Shown here: in pieces, positions 1 through 5,975 of the stretch
Layout of the letters: each line of letters starts with the position of its first letter
How positions within the stretch are numbered: position 1 is the stretch's first letter
NCBI GenBank assembly: GCA_001797815.1
Contig: MGQK01000026.1
Coordinates: 1-9,218, forward strand
Direction of reading: 5' to 3'
Source of the DNA: Deltaproteobacteria bacterium RBG_13_61_14
GTDB taxonomy: Bacteria > RBG-13-61-14
DNA length: 9,218 bases
Translations under genes and position numbers: made by a program
The notes under the pieces: model-generated
The model's input: only the letters and a program-made list of their open reading frames with translations
Told to the model about the DNA's origin: nothing
Database searches by the model: none

Positions 1-69
1 GGTGTGATAGTTTGCAGAAGAAATCGTGAAAGTTAATCTATCAGACGTGCAAATTCATGTCAACCCGGA

Positions 70-97
70 TTGACAAGTTATGCTTTCGCTTTTTACT
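70..97 (+). promoter_or_regulatory. Candidate sigma-70 promoter for the HAD gene
   Basis: A perfect TTGACA at 70-75 is followed after 16 bp by TTTACT at 92-97, which matches the -10 consensus at four of six positions. Transcription would start near 104, leaving a leader of about 85 nt before the GTG start at 190. This is read from sequence only; the weak -10 limits confidence. Confidence 0.5.
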
Positions 98-178
98 CTC
101 GCATTCAATCGACTTCATGGATGATTCGAGCAGCGGTCTTCGCTGCCCACAATAGATCGCGAACGCTGCTTTCTCTCC

Positions 179-184
179 GGGAGG
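179..184 (+). promoter_or_regulatory. Ribosome binding site fixing the HAD start
   Basis: GGGAGG lies 5 nt before GTG at 190. It is the only good Shine-Dalgarno near the start of the frame, and the residues that follow GTG begin the first HAD strand. Confidence 0.75.
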
Positions 185-189
185 TACGT

Positions 190-843
190 GTGCACGCGAA
201 GCTGAAGGCGATCGTCTTCGATTATGGCCAGGTGTTGAGCTATCCCGAGGATCCCGGCAGGTACGACAAAATGGCTGCGATCTCTGGAGTCGATCGTCGA
301 CAGATGTGTCGAATGTACCATGCTCTCAGACCCGCGTACGATCGAGGCGAGTTCAAGGGGACCGAGTACTGGCGGCGTATCGCTGCATTGGTCGGGCGTA
401 CTCTCAGCGACGCCCAGGTAAACCAGCTCATCCAGGAAGATACTCGCAACACAACGGAGCTCAATCCGCAGATTCTGAGCTGGGTGGCCCGTCTCGTCGA
501 GACCGGATTCACCGCCGCGATCCTCTCCAACATGACGCATGACGACATGGGGCGGATCGCGCAGCATCGGATCCGCGAGAGCCTCGGATACTTCACGGTT
601 CAGCTGTTTTCCAGTGAAATCGGTCTGGTCAAACCGGAAGAGGCGATCTACCGGCGCTGCCTGGCGGCTCTCGGCGTTTCTCCACGTCAGGTCCTCTTTC
701 TCGACGACAAGCGAGAGAATGTAGCTGCGGCCAGAAAGGTGGGCATGCACGCCGTCCGGTTCCGGTCTTTTGCCGCGAGCGTCCCAATGCTCATTTGCCG
801 GTTCGGGCTACCGCAGCAACCAGATGGTGTTGGTACCGAATGA
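190..843 (+). CDS. HAD-family phosphatase (YihX / glucose-1-phosphatase-like)
   Basis: This 217-residue cytoplasmic protein belongs to the HAD superfamily, subfamily IA, whose members hydrolyse small phosphate esters through an aspartyl-phosphate. All four HAD motifs are visible: FDYGQVL with nucleophile Asp11, ILSNM with Ser113, GLVKPE with Lys148, and FLDDKREN with Asp172/Asp173. Residues 17-95 form the helical cap. The usual second Asp of motif I is Gly13, as in the YihX-like branch (FDLGNV in E. coli YihX, an alpha-glucose-1-phosphatase), so the general acid/base is atypical. GTG at 190 was chosen for its GGGAGG site and because the HAD core starts there; ATG at 121 and TTG at 70 are longer alternatives. 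The gene converges on the isomerase gene with 7 bp between stop codons. It probably dephosphorylates a sugar phosphate made by this locus. The fold is clear; the substrate is not. Confidence 0.87.
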   Translation: MHAKLKAIVFDYGQVLSYPEDPGRYDKMAAISGVDRRQMCRMYHALRPAYDRGEFKGTEYWRRIAALVGRTLSDAQVNQLIQEDTRNTTELNPQILSWVARLVETGFTAAILSNMTHDDMGRIAQHRIRESLGYFTVQLFSSEIGLVKPEEAIYRRCLAALGVSPRQVLFLDDKRENVAAARKVGMHAVRFRSFAASVPMLICRFGLPQQPDGVGTE

Positions 844-850
844 GGGCCCT

Positions 851-1693
851 TCAGTCCCCGATGGCTTCCAGCAGCTTGATGCTGCGAAGGATCTCATTCT
901 CGATCCCCTTCGTGTCGAGCGCCTGCACCTTGGGGGAGAAGGGTTCGAACGAGATGTTGCCATTGTATCCGAGCCTCATGAGCAGCGCGATCTGATCCCT
1001 GGTTCGGATGCGGTCCGCCGCGCTCAGCATCACCCGAAGATCGTCGGTATAGCGGTCGGGTGAGGTCCGGCTCGTCACCCCGGACGCGTGCACGAGGCCG
1101 GTCAGGGAAACGTCGTACGTTGCTTCGACGTATTCAGCGGGATCCGCTCCCGTGAAGTGGTGGAAGGTGTCATAGACAATACGGTAACACGCTCCCCGTG
1201 ATTCACGAATTGCCGCTGTCGCCTCGCCGAGCGACCGCAGCGAGCAGCTCGACATCCCGATGGGCTCGAGATACCCCATGAGCCCGCTTTCCTCGAAGAA
1301 CGGACGGAACGCTCTCAAAGCGCCGACGGTCTCCCGATGCACCTCGTCACGGCTCCGGCTGTCAGCCTGCGAGTGGGTTGGGCAGAGGATGATCGCCTCA
1401 CACACCACCGAAGCTGCAACGTCCAATAGCTTGCGCAACTCCTCGATGAGGGCAGGTAGGCGCGCTGCGGAGTTGAAGTTTTGCAGAGCATTGATCGTGA
1501 TGATCCTGATGCCCAGCGACCGCGCTAGTGAATTGACCTTTTCGGACGAAAGCCCGCCGAGGGTGCCTCCAACGAGATCGTTGCGTAATTCCACCTTCCG
1601 GATCTCGAGCCGGCCGGCGAGCTCGAAGAACTCCTCGAGCCCCAGTCTCGGAGATACCGATCTGTTCAGCGCAAAACGATCCCGGGCAATCAT
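851..1693 (-). CDS. TIM-barrel sugar isomerase/epimerase, IolI/MocC (2-keto-myo-inositol isomerase) type
   Basis: This 280-residue protein has the AP-endonuclease-2-like TIM barrel shared by xylose isomerases and IolI. The N-terminus (FALNRSVSPRLGLEEFF, then VELRNDL) and the INALQNFN segment at 67-74 are hallmarks of the IolI/MocC inosose isomerase branch. The four metal ligands of B. subtilis IolI (Glu142, Asp174, His200, Glu246) have clear counterparts: Glu143 in LEPIG, Asp175 in YDTFHHF, His202 in LVHASG and Glu250 in SFEPF. A divalent-metal isomerase or epimerase of a keto-cyclitol or keto-sugar is therefore expected. I chose the ATG at 1693, which has GAAAGGAAG about 9 nt upstream; the frame can be extended to a TTG at 1750, but those residues overlap the promoter and look non-coding. 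The gene is divergent from the ABC operon and shares its control region. The family is firm; inosose as the substrate is a family-based guess. Confidence 0.88.
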   Translation of the reverse strand: MIARDRFALNRSVSPRLGLEEFFELAGRLEIRKVELRNDLVGGTLGGLSSEKVNSLARSLGIRIITINALQNFNSAARLPALIEELRKLLDVAASVVCEAIILCPTHSQADSRSRDEVHRETVGALRAFRPFFEESGLMGYLEPIGMSSCSLRSLGEATAAIRESRGACYRIVYDTFHHFTGADPAEYVEATYDVSLTGLVHASGVTSRTSPDRYTDDLRVMLSAADRIRTRDQIALLMRLGYNGNISFEPFSPKVQALDTKGIENEILRSIKLLEAIGD

Positions 1694-1748
1694 AACCCCG
1701 TCTTCCTTTCTGACAAAAGCATAATAGATGAAAGCGACCACACCTTGC

Positions 1749-1766
1749 AATTACCATTTGGTTATT
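1749..1766. promoter_or_regulatory. Imperfect palindrome, candidate operator
   Basis: AATTACCATTTGGTTATT is an 18-bp imperfect palindrome in which seven of nine base pairs match, built from two TGGTWATT half-sites. It overlaps the first three bases of the leftward -10 and the predicted start site, so a bound repressor would block the isomerase promoter. A third half-site lies at 1805-1812. The binding protein is unknown. Confidence 0.45.
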
Positions 1767-1792
1767 ATACGTCATACCCGATACGCAAATTG
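1764..1792 (-). promoter_or_regulatory. Candidate leftward promoter for the isomerase gene
   Basis: On the minus strand, 1769-1764 reads TATAAT, a perfect -10. No good -35 sits 16-18 bp upstream: the correctly spaced hexamer at 1792-1787 is CAATTT. A strong -10 with a poor -35 suits a regulated, activator-dependent promoter. Transcription would start near 1757, about 65 nt ahead of the ATG. Confidence 0.55.
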
Positions 1793-1800
1793 CTTTTTTA

Positions 1801-1825
1801 AAATTGGTAATTTTCAAATCAATTT
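1801..1825. promoter_or_regulatory. Second inverted repeat over the rightward -35
   Basis: AAATTG at 1801-1806 and CAATTT at 1820-1825 form a 6-bp inverted repeat with a 13-bp centre. The left half also contains TGGTAATT at 1805-1812, a perfect inverted match to AATTACCA at 1749-1756. The right arm runs into the TTGACA hexamer, where a regulator could control the ABC operon. Confidence 0.4.
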
Positions 1826-1852
1826 GACAATCTGACGGCTCTATTATAGGAT
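1824..1852 (+). promoter_or_regulatory. Candidate rightward promoter for the ABC operon
   Basis: A perfect TTGACA at 1824-1829 is followed by a 17-bp spacer and TAGGAT at 1847-1852, which matches the -10 consensus at four of six positions. TATTAT at 1842-1847 is a better hexamer but lies only 12 bp away. The predicted start near 1859 gives a leader of about 120 nt before the binding-protein gene. Confidence 0.6.
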
Positions 1853-1888
1853 GAGCCCGGTAAAAGCTACGTGCCAAGGAGAAATAAC

Positions 1889-1921
1889 ATGCAGACAATA
1901 CTGATGAAGAGAGGAACGTGA
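1889..1921 (+). CDS. Putative 10-codon leader peptide
   Basis: ATG at 1889 opens a 10-codon frame (MQTILMKRGT) ending in TGA at 1919-1921. AAGGAG at 1876-1881 sits 7 nt before the ATG, a spacing as good as that of any gene here. It lies inside the predicted leader transcript of the ABC operon. It may be a regulatory upstream ORF or a chance frame; the well-placed ribosome binding site is the only evidence, and no family is recognised. Confidence 0.35.
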   Translation: MQTILMKRGT

Positions 1922-1960
1922 TCGCAATTAGGTTCGTGCGAAGGGCAGGAGAGTCCTCTA

Positions 1961-1984
1961 ATGGATGAAAGGAGAGAAGCATGA
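1961..1984 (+). CDS. Putative 7-codon upstream ORF overlapping the binding-protein start
   Basis: ATG at 1961 opens a 7-codon frame (MDERREA) whose TGA stop at 1982-1984 overlaps the binding-protein ATG at 1981 as ATGA. AGGAG at 1947-1951 lies 9 nt before its ATG. Ribosomes finishing here would be placed on the main start, so it could couple or tune translation. The main gene also has its own strong site, so this may be fortuitous. Confidence 0.3.
   Translation: MDERREA
1970..1974 (+). promoter_or_regulatory. Ribosome binding site of the binding-protein gene
   Basis: AGGAG within AAAGGAGAG sits 6 nt before ATG at 1981. A small hairpin lies just upstream, AGGA at 1947-1950 with TCCT at 1954-1957. 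Confidence 0.8.
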
Positions 1985-3276
1985 AGAAGATCGGCATGAT
2001 GGTTTTCGTCCTCTCGGTATTCGTTTCCTTCGATATTTTCGCCTGGGGAGGGGGCGGCGAAAAGCCGATTACCCTGAACGTGGCCGTTCGAGACTACACG
2101 CTGGACAACGAGCCTCCCTGGAAAACGGGAGCCGCTGCATACCAGAAGCTTCACCCGAACGTCAAGATCGTGTTCGAGGGACTCCCGTACGACGATATGA
2201 GGAACAAGGTCCTCATCGCGGTCGCTGCCGGAAAGGGACCCGACATCGCCTACGTGGACTGCATCTGGCTCGGGGAGTACGCGAGCAACAAGATCATCAT
2301 CCCGGTAACGAAGTACATGAATGCCACGCCGGCGCTGAAGAACGACCTGTATTCGCCATTCCTTGCCGGCGCCACCTGGAAAGGCGAGATCTATGGCCCC
2401 TGGTCGCACACCGACGTCCGCACCCTCGTCTGGAACAAGGACATGTTCAAGGCGGCCGGACTTGATCCCGAGAAGCCGCCGACGACCTGGAGCCAGCTGC
2501 GGGAGTACGCAAAGAAGCTCACTAACCCCTCGAAGGACGTGTGGGGATTCGGGTTCCCTGCGTTCGCCTCCGAAGGATCGCTGGACATGTGGTATCCCTT
2601 CGTCTACCAGGGTGGTAAGGGGATCCTATCGGATGACTTCACGAAGGCGATCTTCAACCAGCCGCACGGCGTAGCCGCGATGCAGCTGTACTACGACCTG
2701 ATGTGGACCGACCATGCGTCGCCGACCGATCTGATCGGCGTGGAGGAGGGCCAGCACACCGACGGCTTCGATGCCGGCAAGTATGCGATGATCATCATGG
2801 CCGGCACCAACAAGACCAATGATGCGTACGCGGACCTGACCCGGCAGCAGTTCGAAGCCAGGGTTGGCGCCGCGCCCTACCCGCTCGCCCCCGGCGGCAA
2901 GGTTGCAACGGGGTCGGGCGGCTGGATCATCGGGATTACACGGGACGCAAAGAATCCCGATGTCGCCTGGGATTTCATCACAAGCGTGCTGAAGACCGAC
3001 AACCTCGTGGACTTCGTCGTGGCCGACGGCGACGAGGCCACCTACAAGTCGGTCGTGGCGAGCCCGAAGTACAAGGAGTACCTCCCGCAATATCCGGTGC
3101 GCTTCGGGCTGATGGATTCAACGCACTTCAGGCCTCCGGTGCCCGAGTACCTGAAGATCGCGGATGCGCTGCTCAACGCGATGCAGAAAGTGCTTACGCA
3201 GAAGGCGAGCGCCCAGGAAGCCCTGAACGAGGCGGCGCTGATTGCCGACTCCCTCCTGGCGCAGCGCAAGTGGTAG
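1981..3276 (+). CDS. Sugar ABC transporter periplasmic substrate-binding protein
   Basis: This 431-residue protein is a family-1 extracellular solute-binding protein (SBP_bac_1, UgpB/MalE-like) that captures a carbohydrate in the periplasm and delivers it to the two permeases encoded next. A signal peptide is clear: MKK, a hydrophobic core at about 4-20, and likely cleavage around residues 21-23 (FAWGGGGEK). There is no lipobox cysteine, so the mature protein should be soluble. Family features follow in order: VKIVFEGLPYDDMRNKV, GKGPDIAYVD, the WKGEIYGPWS and LVWNKDMFKAAGLD segments, PPTTWSQLREYAKKL, and GSGGWIIGITRDAKNPDVAWDFI near the C-terminal lobe. The length is normal for the family. 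ATG at 1981 has a strong AGGAG site. A strong hairpin follows the stop codon and probably keeps this protein in excess over the permeases. The family is certain; the ligand is not predictable from sequence. Confidence 0.95.
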   Translation: MKKIGMMVFVLSVFVSFDIFAWGGGGEKPITLNVAVRDYTLDNEPPWKTGAAAYQKLHPNVKIVFEGLPYDDMRNKVLIAVAAGKGPDIAYVDCIWLGEYASNKIIIPVTKYMNATPALKNDLYSPFLAGATWKGEIYGPWSHTDVRTLVWNKDMFKAAGLDPEKPPTTWSQLREYAKKLTNPSKDVWGFGFPAFASEGSLDMWYPFVYQGGKGILSDDFTKAIFNQPHGVAAMQLYYDLMWTDHASPTDLIGVEEGQHTDGFDAGKYAMIIMAGTNKTNDAYADLTRQQFEARVGAAPYPLAPGGKVATGSGGWIIGITRDAKNPDVAWDFITSVLKTDNLVDFVVADGDEATYKSVVASPKYKEYLPQYPVRFGLMDSTHFRPPVPEYLKIADALLNAMQKVLTQKASAQEALNEAALIADSLLAQRKW

Positions 3277-3298
3277 ACACGCTCTAGGTAGTTCAAAC

Positions 3299-3332
3299 GC
3301 CGGAATCCGGGGCCGTCGCCCCGGATTCCGGC
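3299..3332 (+). other. Perfect 15-bp intercistronic hairpin
   Basis: GCCGGAATCCGGGGC at 3299-3313 and its exact complement at 3318-3332 flank a 4-nt CGTC loop. The stem is very GC-rich but is followed by CATGCAGCC, not a T-tract, so it is not a normal intrinsic terminator. It lies 22 bp after the binding-protein stop and ends 26 bp before the permease start. Such stems are known to protect upstream mRNA and lower downstream expression (as between malE and malF), which would suit the usual excess of binding protein. Confidence 0.8.
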
Positions 3333-3358
3333 CATGCAGCCACGTCGAAGGAATAGTC

Positions 3359-4246
3359 ATGGGAATCGGGCGCAGACCGATGGTGGGCTATCTCTATATC
3401 CTCCCGTTGTTGGTGCTCCTGGGCTTGCTGTCCGTGTACCCGGCCCTCAGCGTGCTGTGGATGAGCCTTCAGAGCATCGAGCTCGCCAACCTCGGTGCCG
3501 CAGAGTTCGCGGGCCTCAAGAACTACCTGCTCCTGCTGAAGTCGACGAGCCCGACGCTCGGCGAGGCCCTCGGGCTCTCGTTCCTGTTCGTCTTCGTCTC
3601 GGTCGTCTTCCACGTCTTCATCGGCTTCTCCCTGGCGAACCTGCTGGCAATCCCCTGGGTGAAGGGAAAGAACGCCTGGCGCAACCTCTACATGATCTCC
3701 TGGGTGGCCGCCGGCATAGTCATCGGCTACACGTTCCGCTTCTTCTTCGAACCGCGTGCCGGCGTCCTGAACTATCTCATGCGGCTGGCGGGGCTGGCTC
3801 CGCGGTCCTGGGCCGCCGATCCGAAGCTCGCGATGCCGGCGATCATCATCGTCAACATCTGGCGCGGCGTCCCCTACAGCCTGATCATCGAGACCGCAGG
3901 ACTGCAAAGCATCAACACTGAGCTCTACGACGCGGCGCGCGTGGACGGTGCGAACGCGTGGCAGATGCTTATGCGCGTCAAGATTCCCATAGTCAAGGAT
4001 TTCCTGCTGCTGGACATCATCCTCGACACCACGGACACCTTTCAGGTCTTCGAGACGATTCTGGCGATCACCGGGGGCGGACCGCTGCACCAGACTGAGA
4101 CGCTGGCCCTGTACATGTACAACCAGGCGTTCCGCTACGGCGACGTCGGCAGGGGATCCGCCATCGGGGTGGTGCTGCTCGCCATCAGCATCGTGTTCGC
4201 GGTGATCTACATCAGGTTCTTCCGGCCGGGGAAGGAGGAGCTGTGA
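3359..4246 (+). CDS. Sugar ABC transporter permease, MalF/UgpA type
   Basis: This 295-residue inner-membrane protein is one half of the transport channel. About six hydrophobic segments are visible, including residues 10-32, 73-98, 110-130, 158-180 and 266-287. The coupling-helix EAA loop, which docks on the ATPase, is YDAARVDGANAWQMLMRVKIP at about 190-210 and fits the family pattern (EAA...DGA...I.P). The segment ITGGGP at 237-242 is also typical of MalF-type permeases. ATG at 3359 was chosen because GAAGGA lies 6 nt upstream and the hydrophobic N-terminus starts there; the frame stays open back into the binding-protein gene, but that part is non-coding. It overlaps the next gene by 4 bp (GTGA), so the two permeases are translationally coupled. 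No soluble ATPase domain is present. Confidence 0.95.
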   Translation: MGIGRRPMVGYLYILPLLVLLGLLSVYPALSVLWMSLQSIELANLGAAEFAGLKNYLLLLKSTSPTLGEALGLSFLFVFVSVVFHVFIGFSLANLLAIPWVKGKNAWRNLYMISWVAAGIVIGYTFRFFFEPRAGVLNYLMRLAGLAPRSWAADPKLAMPAIIIVNIWRGVPYSLIIETAGLQSINTELYDAARVDGANAWQMLMRVKIPIVKDFLLLDIILDTTDTFQVFETILAITGGGPLHQTETLALYMYNQAFRYGDVGRGSAIGVVLLAISIVFAVIYIRFFRPGKEEL

Positions 4247-5103
4247 GGCGCTCCCCGATCCGGCTCCTGCCGGTGAAAACGCTGGTCTACGCGCTGCTTC
4301 TCGTGTGGGCGCTCCTCACGATCCTTCCCTTGTATTGGGTTTTCTCGACGGCGTTCAAGTCGCCGGAGGAGGCCCGAGGATATCCCCCGACGCTCATTCC
4401 CCACTCCTTCAGCTTCCGGAACCTCGTCCAGGTCTTCGACGATCCGCAGACGCACAAGTCGCTGGGGTTCAAGCCCTACCTGAACAGCCTCATCATCGCG
4501 CTCGGCACCGCTCTCCTCACGGCGACGGTGAGCTTCCTGGCCGGTTTTGGATTCGCACGGTACCGCTTCCGGGGCAGGGAGGTGCTCCTTCTTTCGCTCC
4601 TGTTCATCAACATGCTTCCGGAAATGGCGAAGATGATCCCGCTCTTCCGCATGTTCATCCTGTACCATCTCTACGACACCTACCTGGGGCTGATACTCCT
4701 TCTGGCCGCGGGCTCGGCCCCCTTCTCCACCTGGCTCATGCGAGGATACATCAAGAGCATCCCCCAGGACCTCGAGGATTCAGCGGTCATCGACGGGTGC
4801 ACCCGGGGGCAGGCGAGCCGCCGCATCACCGCCCCGCTTGCGGCGCCGGGGCTGGCCGCGGTGGCCGTGCTTGCGTTCCGCGCCGCATGGAACGAGTTCT
4901 CCGCCGCGCTCATCCTCACGACGTCGGACAGCGTCCGACCCTATACCACGGCCATCTTCAAGTACGTGAAGGAGCACGCGAGCGTCGACTGGCACCTGCT
5001 GTCCGCCGCCTCCTTCGTTTCCATCATCCCCATCGTGATCGCCTTCGCGTTTTTCCAGAGGTATTTCGTCGGCGGGCTCACGCGCGGGGCGGTGAAGGAC
5101 TGA
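4243..5103 (+). CDS. Sugar ABC transporter permease, MalG/UgpE type
   Basis: This 286-residue protein is the second channel subunit, partner of the permease encoded just upstream. It has the usual MalG order: TM1 at about 12-36, the FKSPEEA segment, PYLNSLIIALGTAL, the GFGFARYRFRG loop at 101-111, the EAA loop at about 177-202 (LEDSAVIDGCTRGQASRRI) and the family C-terminus QRYFVGGLTRGAVKD. Cys186 replaces the usual Ala/Gly after DG in the EAA loop, a small departure. Translation starts at GTG 4243, whose last two bases share the upstream TGA; AAGGAGGAG at 4232-4240 lies immediately upstream. Its own TGA overlaps the next start (TGATG). The coupled arrangement supports a 1:1 permease heterodimer. 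Confidence 0.95.
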   Translation: MRRSPIRLLPVKTLVYALLLVWALLTILPLYWVFSTAFKSPEEARGYPPTLIPHSFSFRNLVQVFDDPQTHKSLGFKPYLNSLIIALGTALLTATVSFLAGFGFARYRFRGREVLLLSLLFINMLPEMAKMIPLFRMFILYHLYDTYLGLILLLAAGSAPFSTWLMRGYIKSIPQDLEDSAVIDGCTRGQASRRITAPLAAPGLAAVAVLAFRAAWNEFSAALILTTSDSVRPYTTAIFKYVKEHASVDWHLLSAASFVSIIPIVIAFAFFQRYFVGGLTRGAVKD

Positions 5104-5975
5104 TGCACATGGACGTTCTCGTGCTCGGCACCGCGGCGGCGGAGCAGTGGCCGTCGATTTACTGCCGGTGCGACATCTGCTGCCGGGTTCGCCGTGACGG
5201 CGGAAGGGACGTGCGGACACGGTCCTCGCTGCGCATCGGAGAGCGGTATCAGATCGACTTCGGCCCTGACGCGAACTGGCAGATGCATCGCAACGGGATC
5301 GACCTGTTCGATCTCGAGCATCTGTTCATCACCCATACCCACAGCGATCACTTCCAGTTCGAGGAGATCGTGAGCAAGTCGCACGCGATCAGGGCGAACA
5401 GCAAGCCGCTCGCGGTCTACATGAGCGTGCCTGCCGCGGAGTACCTCGAGCGTATCCTGCACACCTTCGACGCGCAGATCGAGGACGAGGAAGATCTCGC
5501 GGCATGGCGCCGACGCTTCCCCGTGCGGGCATTGGAGTACTTCCGTTCCTTCGAGATCGGTGAGCTCGGGGTCACGACGATCAAGGGCAGCCACCTGGCG
5601 GAGGGGATGGACCAATTCTCGATCAACTACCTGATCCGGCTTCCCGACGGCCGATGCCTGCTCTACGCGGTCGACACCGGCTACTACCAGGAGGAAGCGT
5701 GGGAGTACCTGCGGGGGAAGCGGGTGGACATCCTCGTCATGGACTGCACGTTCCCGACGCGCCGCACCGAGCCGCGCTCCTTCGGCCACCACACGCTCGC
5801 GAGCTTCCTCGGAACCCTCGAGCGCATGCGTGAGATCGGCTTCATCGACGGGCGCACGAAGGTGTGCGCCACGCATTTCGACATCCACCAGGCTCTGCCG
5901 CACGGGGAGATGCAGGCGCTGTTCGACGGAAGTGCCGTGCCGGTGACCGTCGCCTACGACGGGCTCGCGCTCTAG
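5103..5975 (+). CDS. PhnP-like metallo-beta-lactamase-fold hydrolase
   Basis: This 290-residue cytoplasmic protein is a binuclear-metal hydrolase resembling PhnP, the phosphodiesterase that opens cyclic ribose phosphate in the C-P lyase pathway. The metal motif THTHSDH supplies His78, His80, Asp82 and His83, and further likely ligands are His164 (KGSH), Asp191 (AVDTG) and His258 (CATH). CRCDIC at 21-26 matches the Cys-X-Cys-X2-Cys structural zinc site of PhnP at the same positions, and ILVMDCTFP matches VMVMDCSHP. No other phn gene is present, so a role in phosphonate use is unlikely; a cyclic or diester sugar phosphate, or a lactone, is more plausible (inference). ATG at 5103 overlaps the permease stop, but AAGGA at 5095-5099 is better spaced for ATG at 5109, which would shorten the protein by two residues. 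The stop codon shares CTAG with the opposing gene. Confidence 0.87.
   Translation: MHMDVLVLGTAAAEQWPSIYCRCDICCRVRRDGGRDVRTRSSLRIGERYQIDFGPDANWQMHRNGIDLFDLEHLFITHTHSDHFQFEEIVSKSHAIRANSKPLAVYMSVPAAEYLERILHTFDAQIEDEEDLAAWRRRFPVRALEYFRSFEIGELGVTTIKGSHLAEGMDQFSINYLIRLPDGRCLLYAVDTGYYQEEAWEYLRGKRVDILVMDCTFPTRRTEPRSFGHHTLASFLGTLERMREIGFIDGRTKVCATHFDIHQALPHGEMQALFDGSAVPVTVAYDGLAL
5972..5975. other. Shared CTAG stop of two convergent operons
   Basis: The palindrome CTAG gives TAG on the plus strand (5973-5975, end of the PhnP-like gene) and TAG on the minus strand (5974-5972, end of the 573-residue protein gene). The two coding regions therefore overlap, and no terminator separates the operons. Confidence 0.9.

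Larger units (their letters stand above)
1..189. other. Upstream non-coding region
   Basis: I see no convincing gene in this stretch. One forward frame is open from the window edge to a TAA at 34-36. It could be the last codons of an upstream gene but is too short to judge. The region contains a candidate promoter at 70-97 and ends in a ribosome binding site for the HAD gene. A reading frame in phase with the HAD gene can be opened from a TTG at 70, but those extra 40 residues do not resemble a HAD N-terminus and overlap the promoter hexamers. Confidence 0.6.
1694..1980. promoter_or_regulatory. AT-rich divergent control region
   Basis: This 287-bp region between the isomerase gene and the ABC operon is far richer in A+T than its flanks, mainly at 1730-1850. 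It contains a perfect leftward TATAAT, a rightward TTGACA promoter, several inverted repeats of a TGGTWATT half-site and two tiny leader ORFs, each entered separately. The arrangement suggests co-regulation of both directions by one DNA-binding regulator, which is not encoded in this window. Confidence 0.7.

Noticed and set aside
5-43. Inverted repeat TGATAG/CTATCA near the window start
   Set aside because: The arms are 6 bp with a 27-nt separation, which is expected by chance and lies at no useful distance from the promoter.
1824-1847. TTGACA with TATTAT as the rightward promoter
   Set aside because: The spacer is only 12 bp, too short for sigma-70. TAGGAT at the 17-bp spacing was preferred, although it is a weaker hexamer.
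3299-3332. Intrinsic terminator
   Set aside because: The stem is strong but no T-run follows on the plus strand, and it lies inside an operon whose later genes are coupled. The minus-strand flank (GTTTGAACTACC) is not a T-run either.
3293-4090. 265-codon minus-strand frame opposite the MalF-type permease
   Set aside because: It is an Asp/Glu/Gln-rich antisense shadow of a hydrophobic protein and includes the intercistronic hairpin.
4305-5102. Long plus-strand frame in phase with and upstream of the PhnP-like gene (266 codons)
   Set aside because: It is a shadow of the MalG-type permease gene. Its residues are Pro/Arg/His-rich with no family likeness; the real gene begins at 5103 or 5109.
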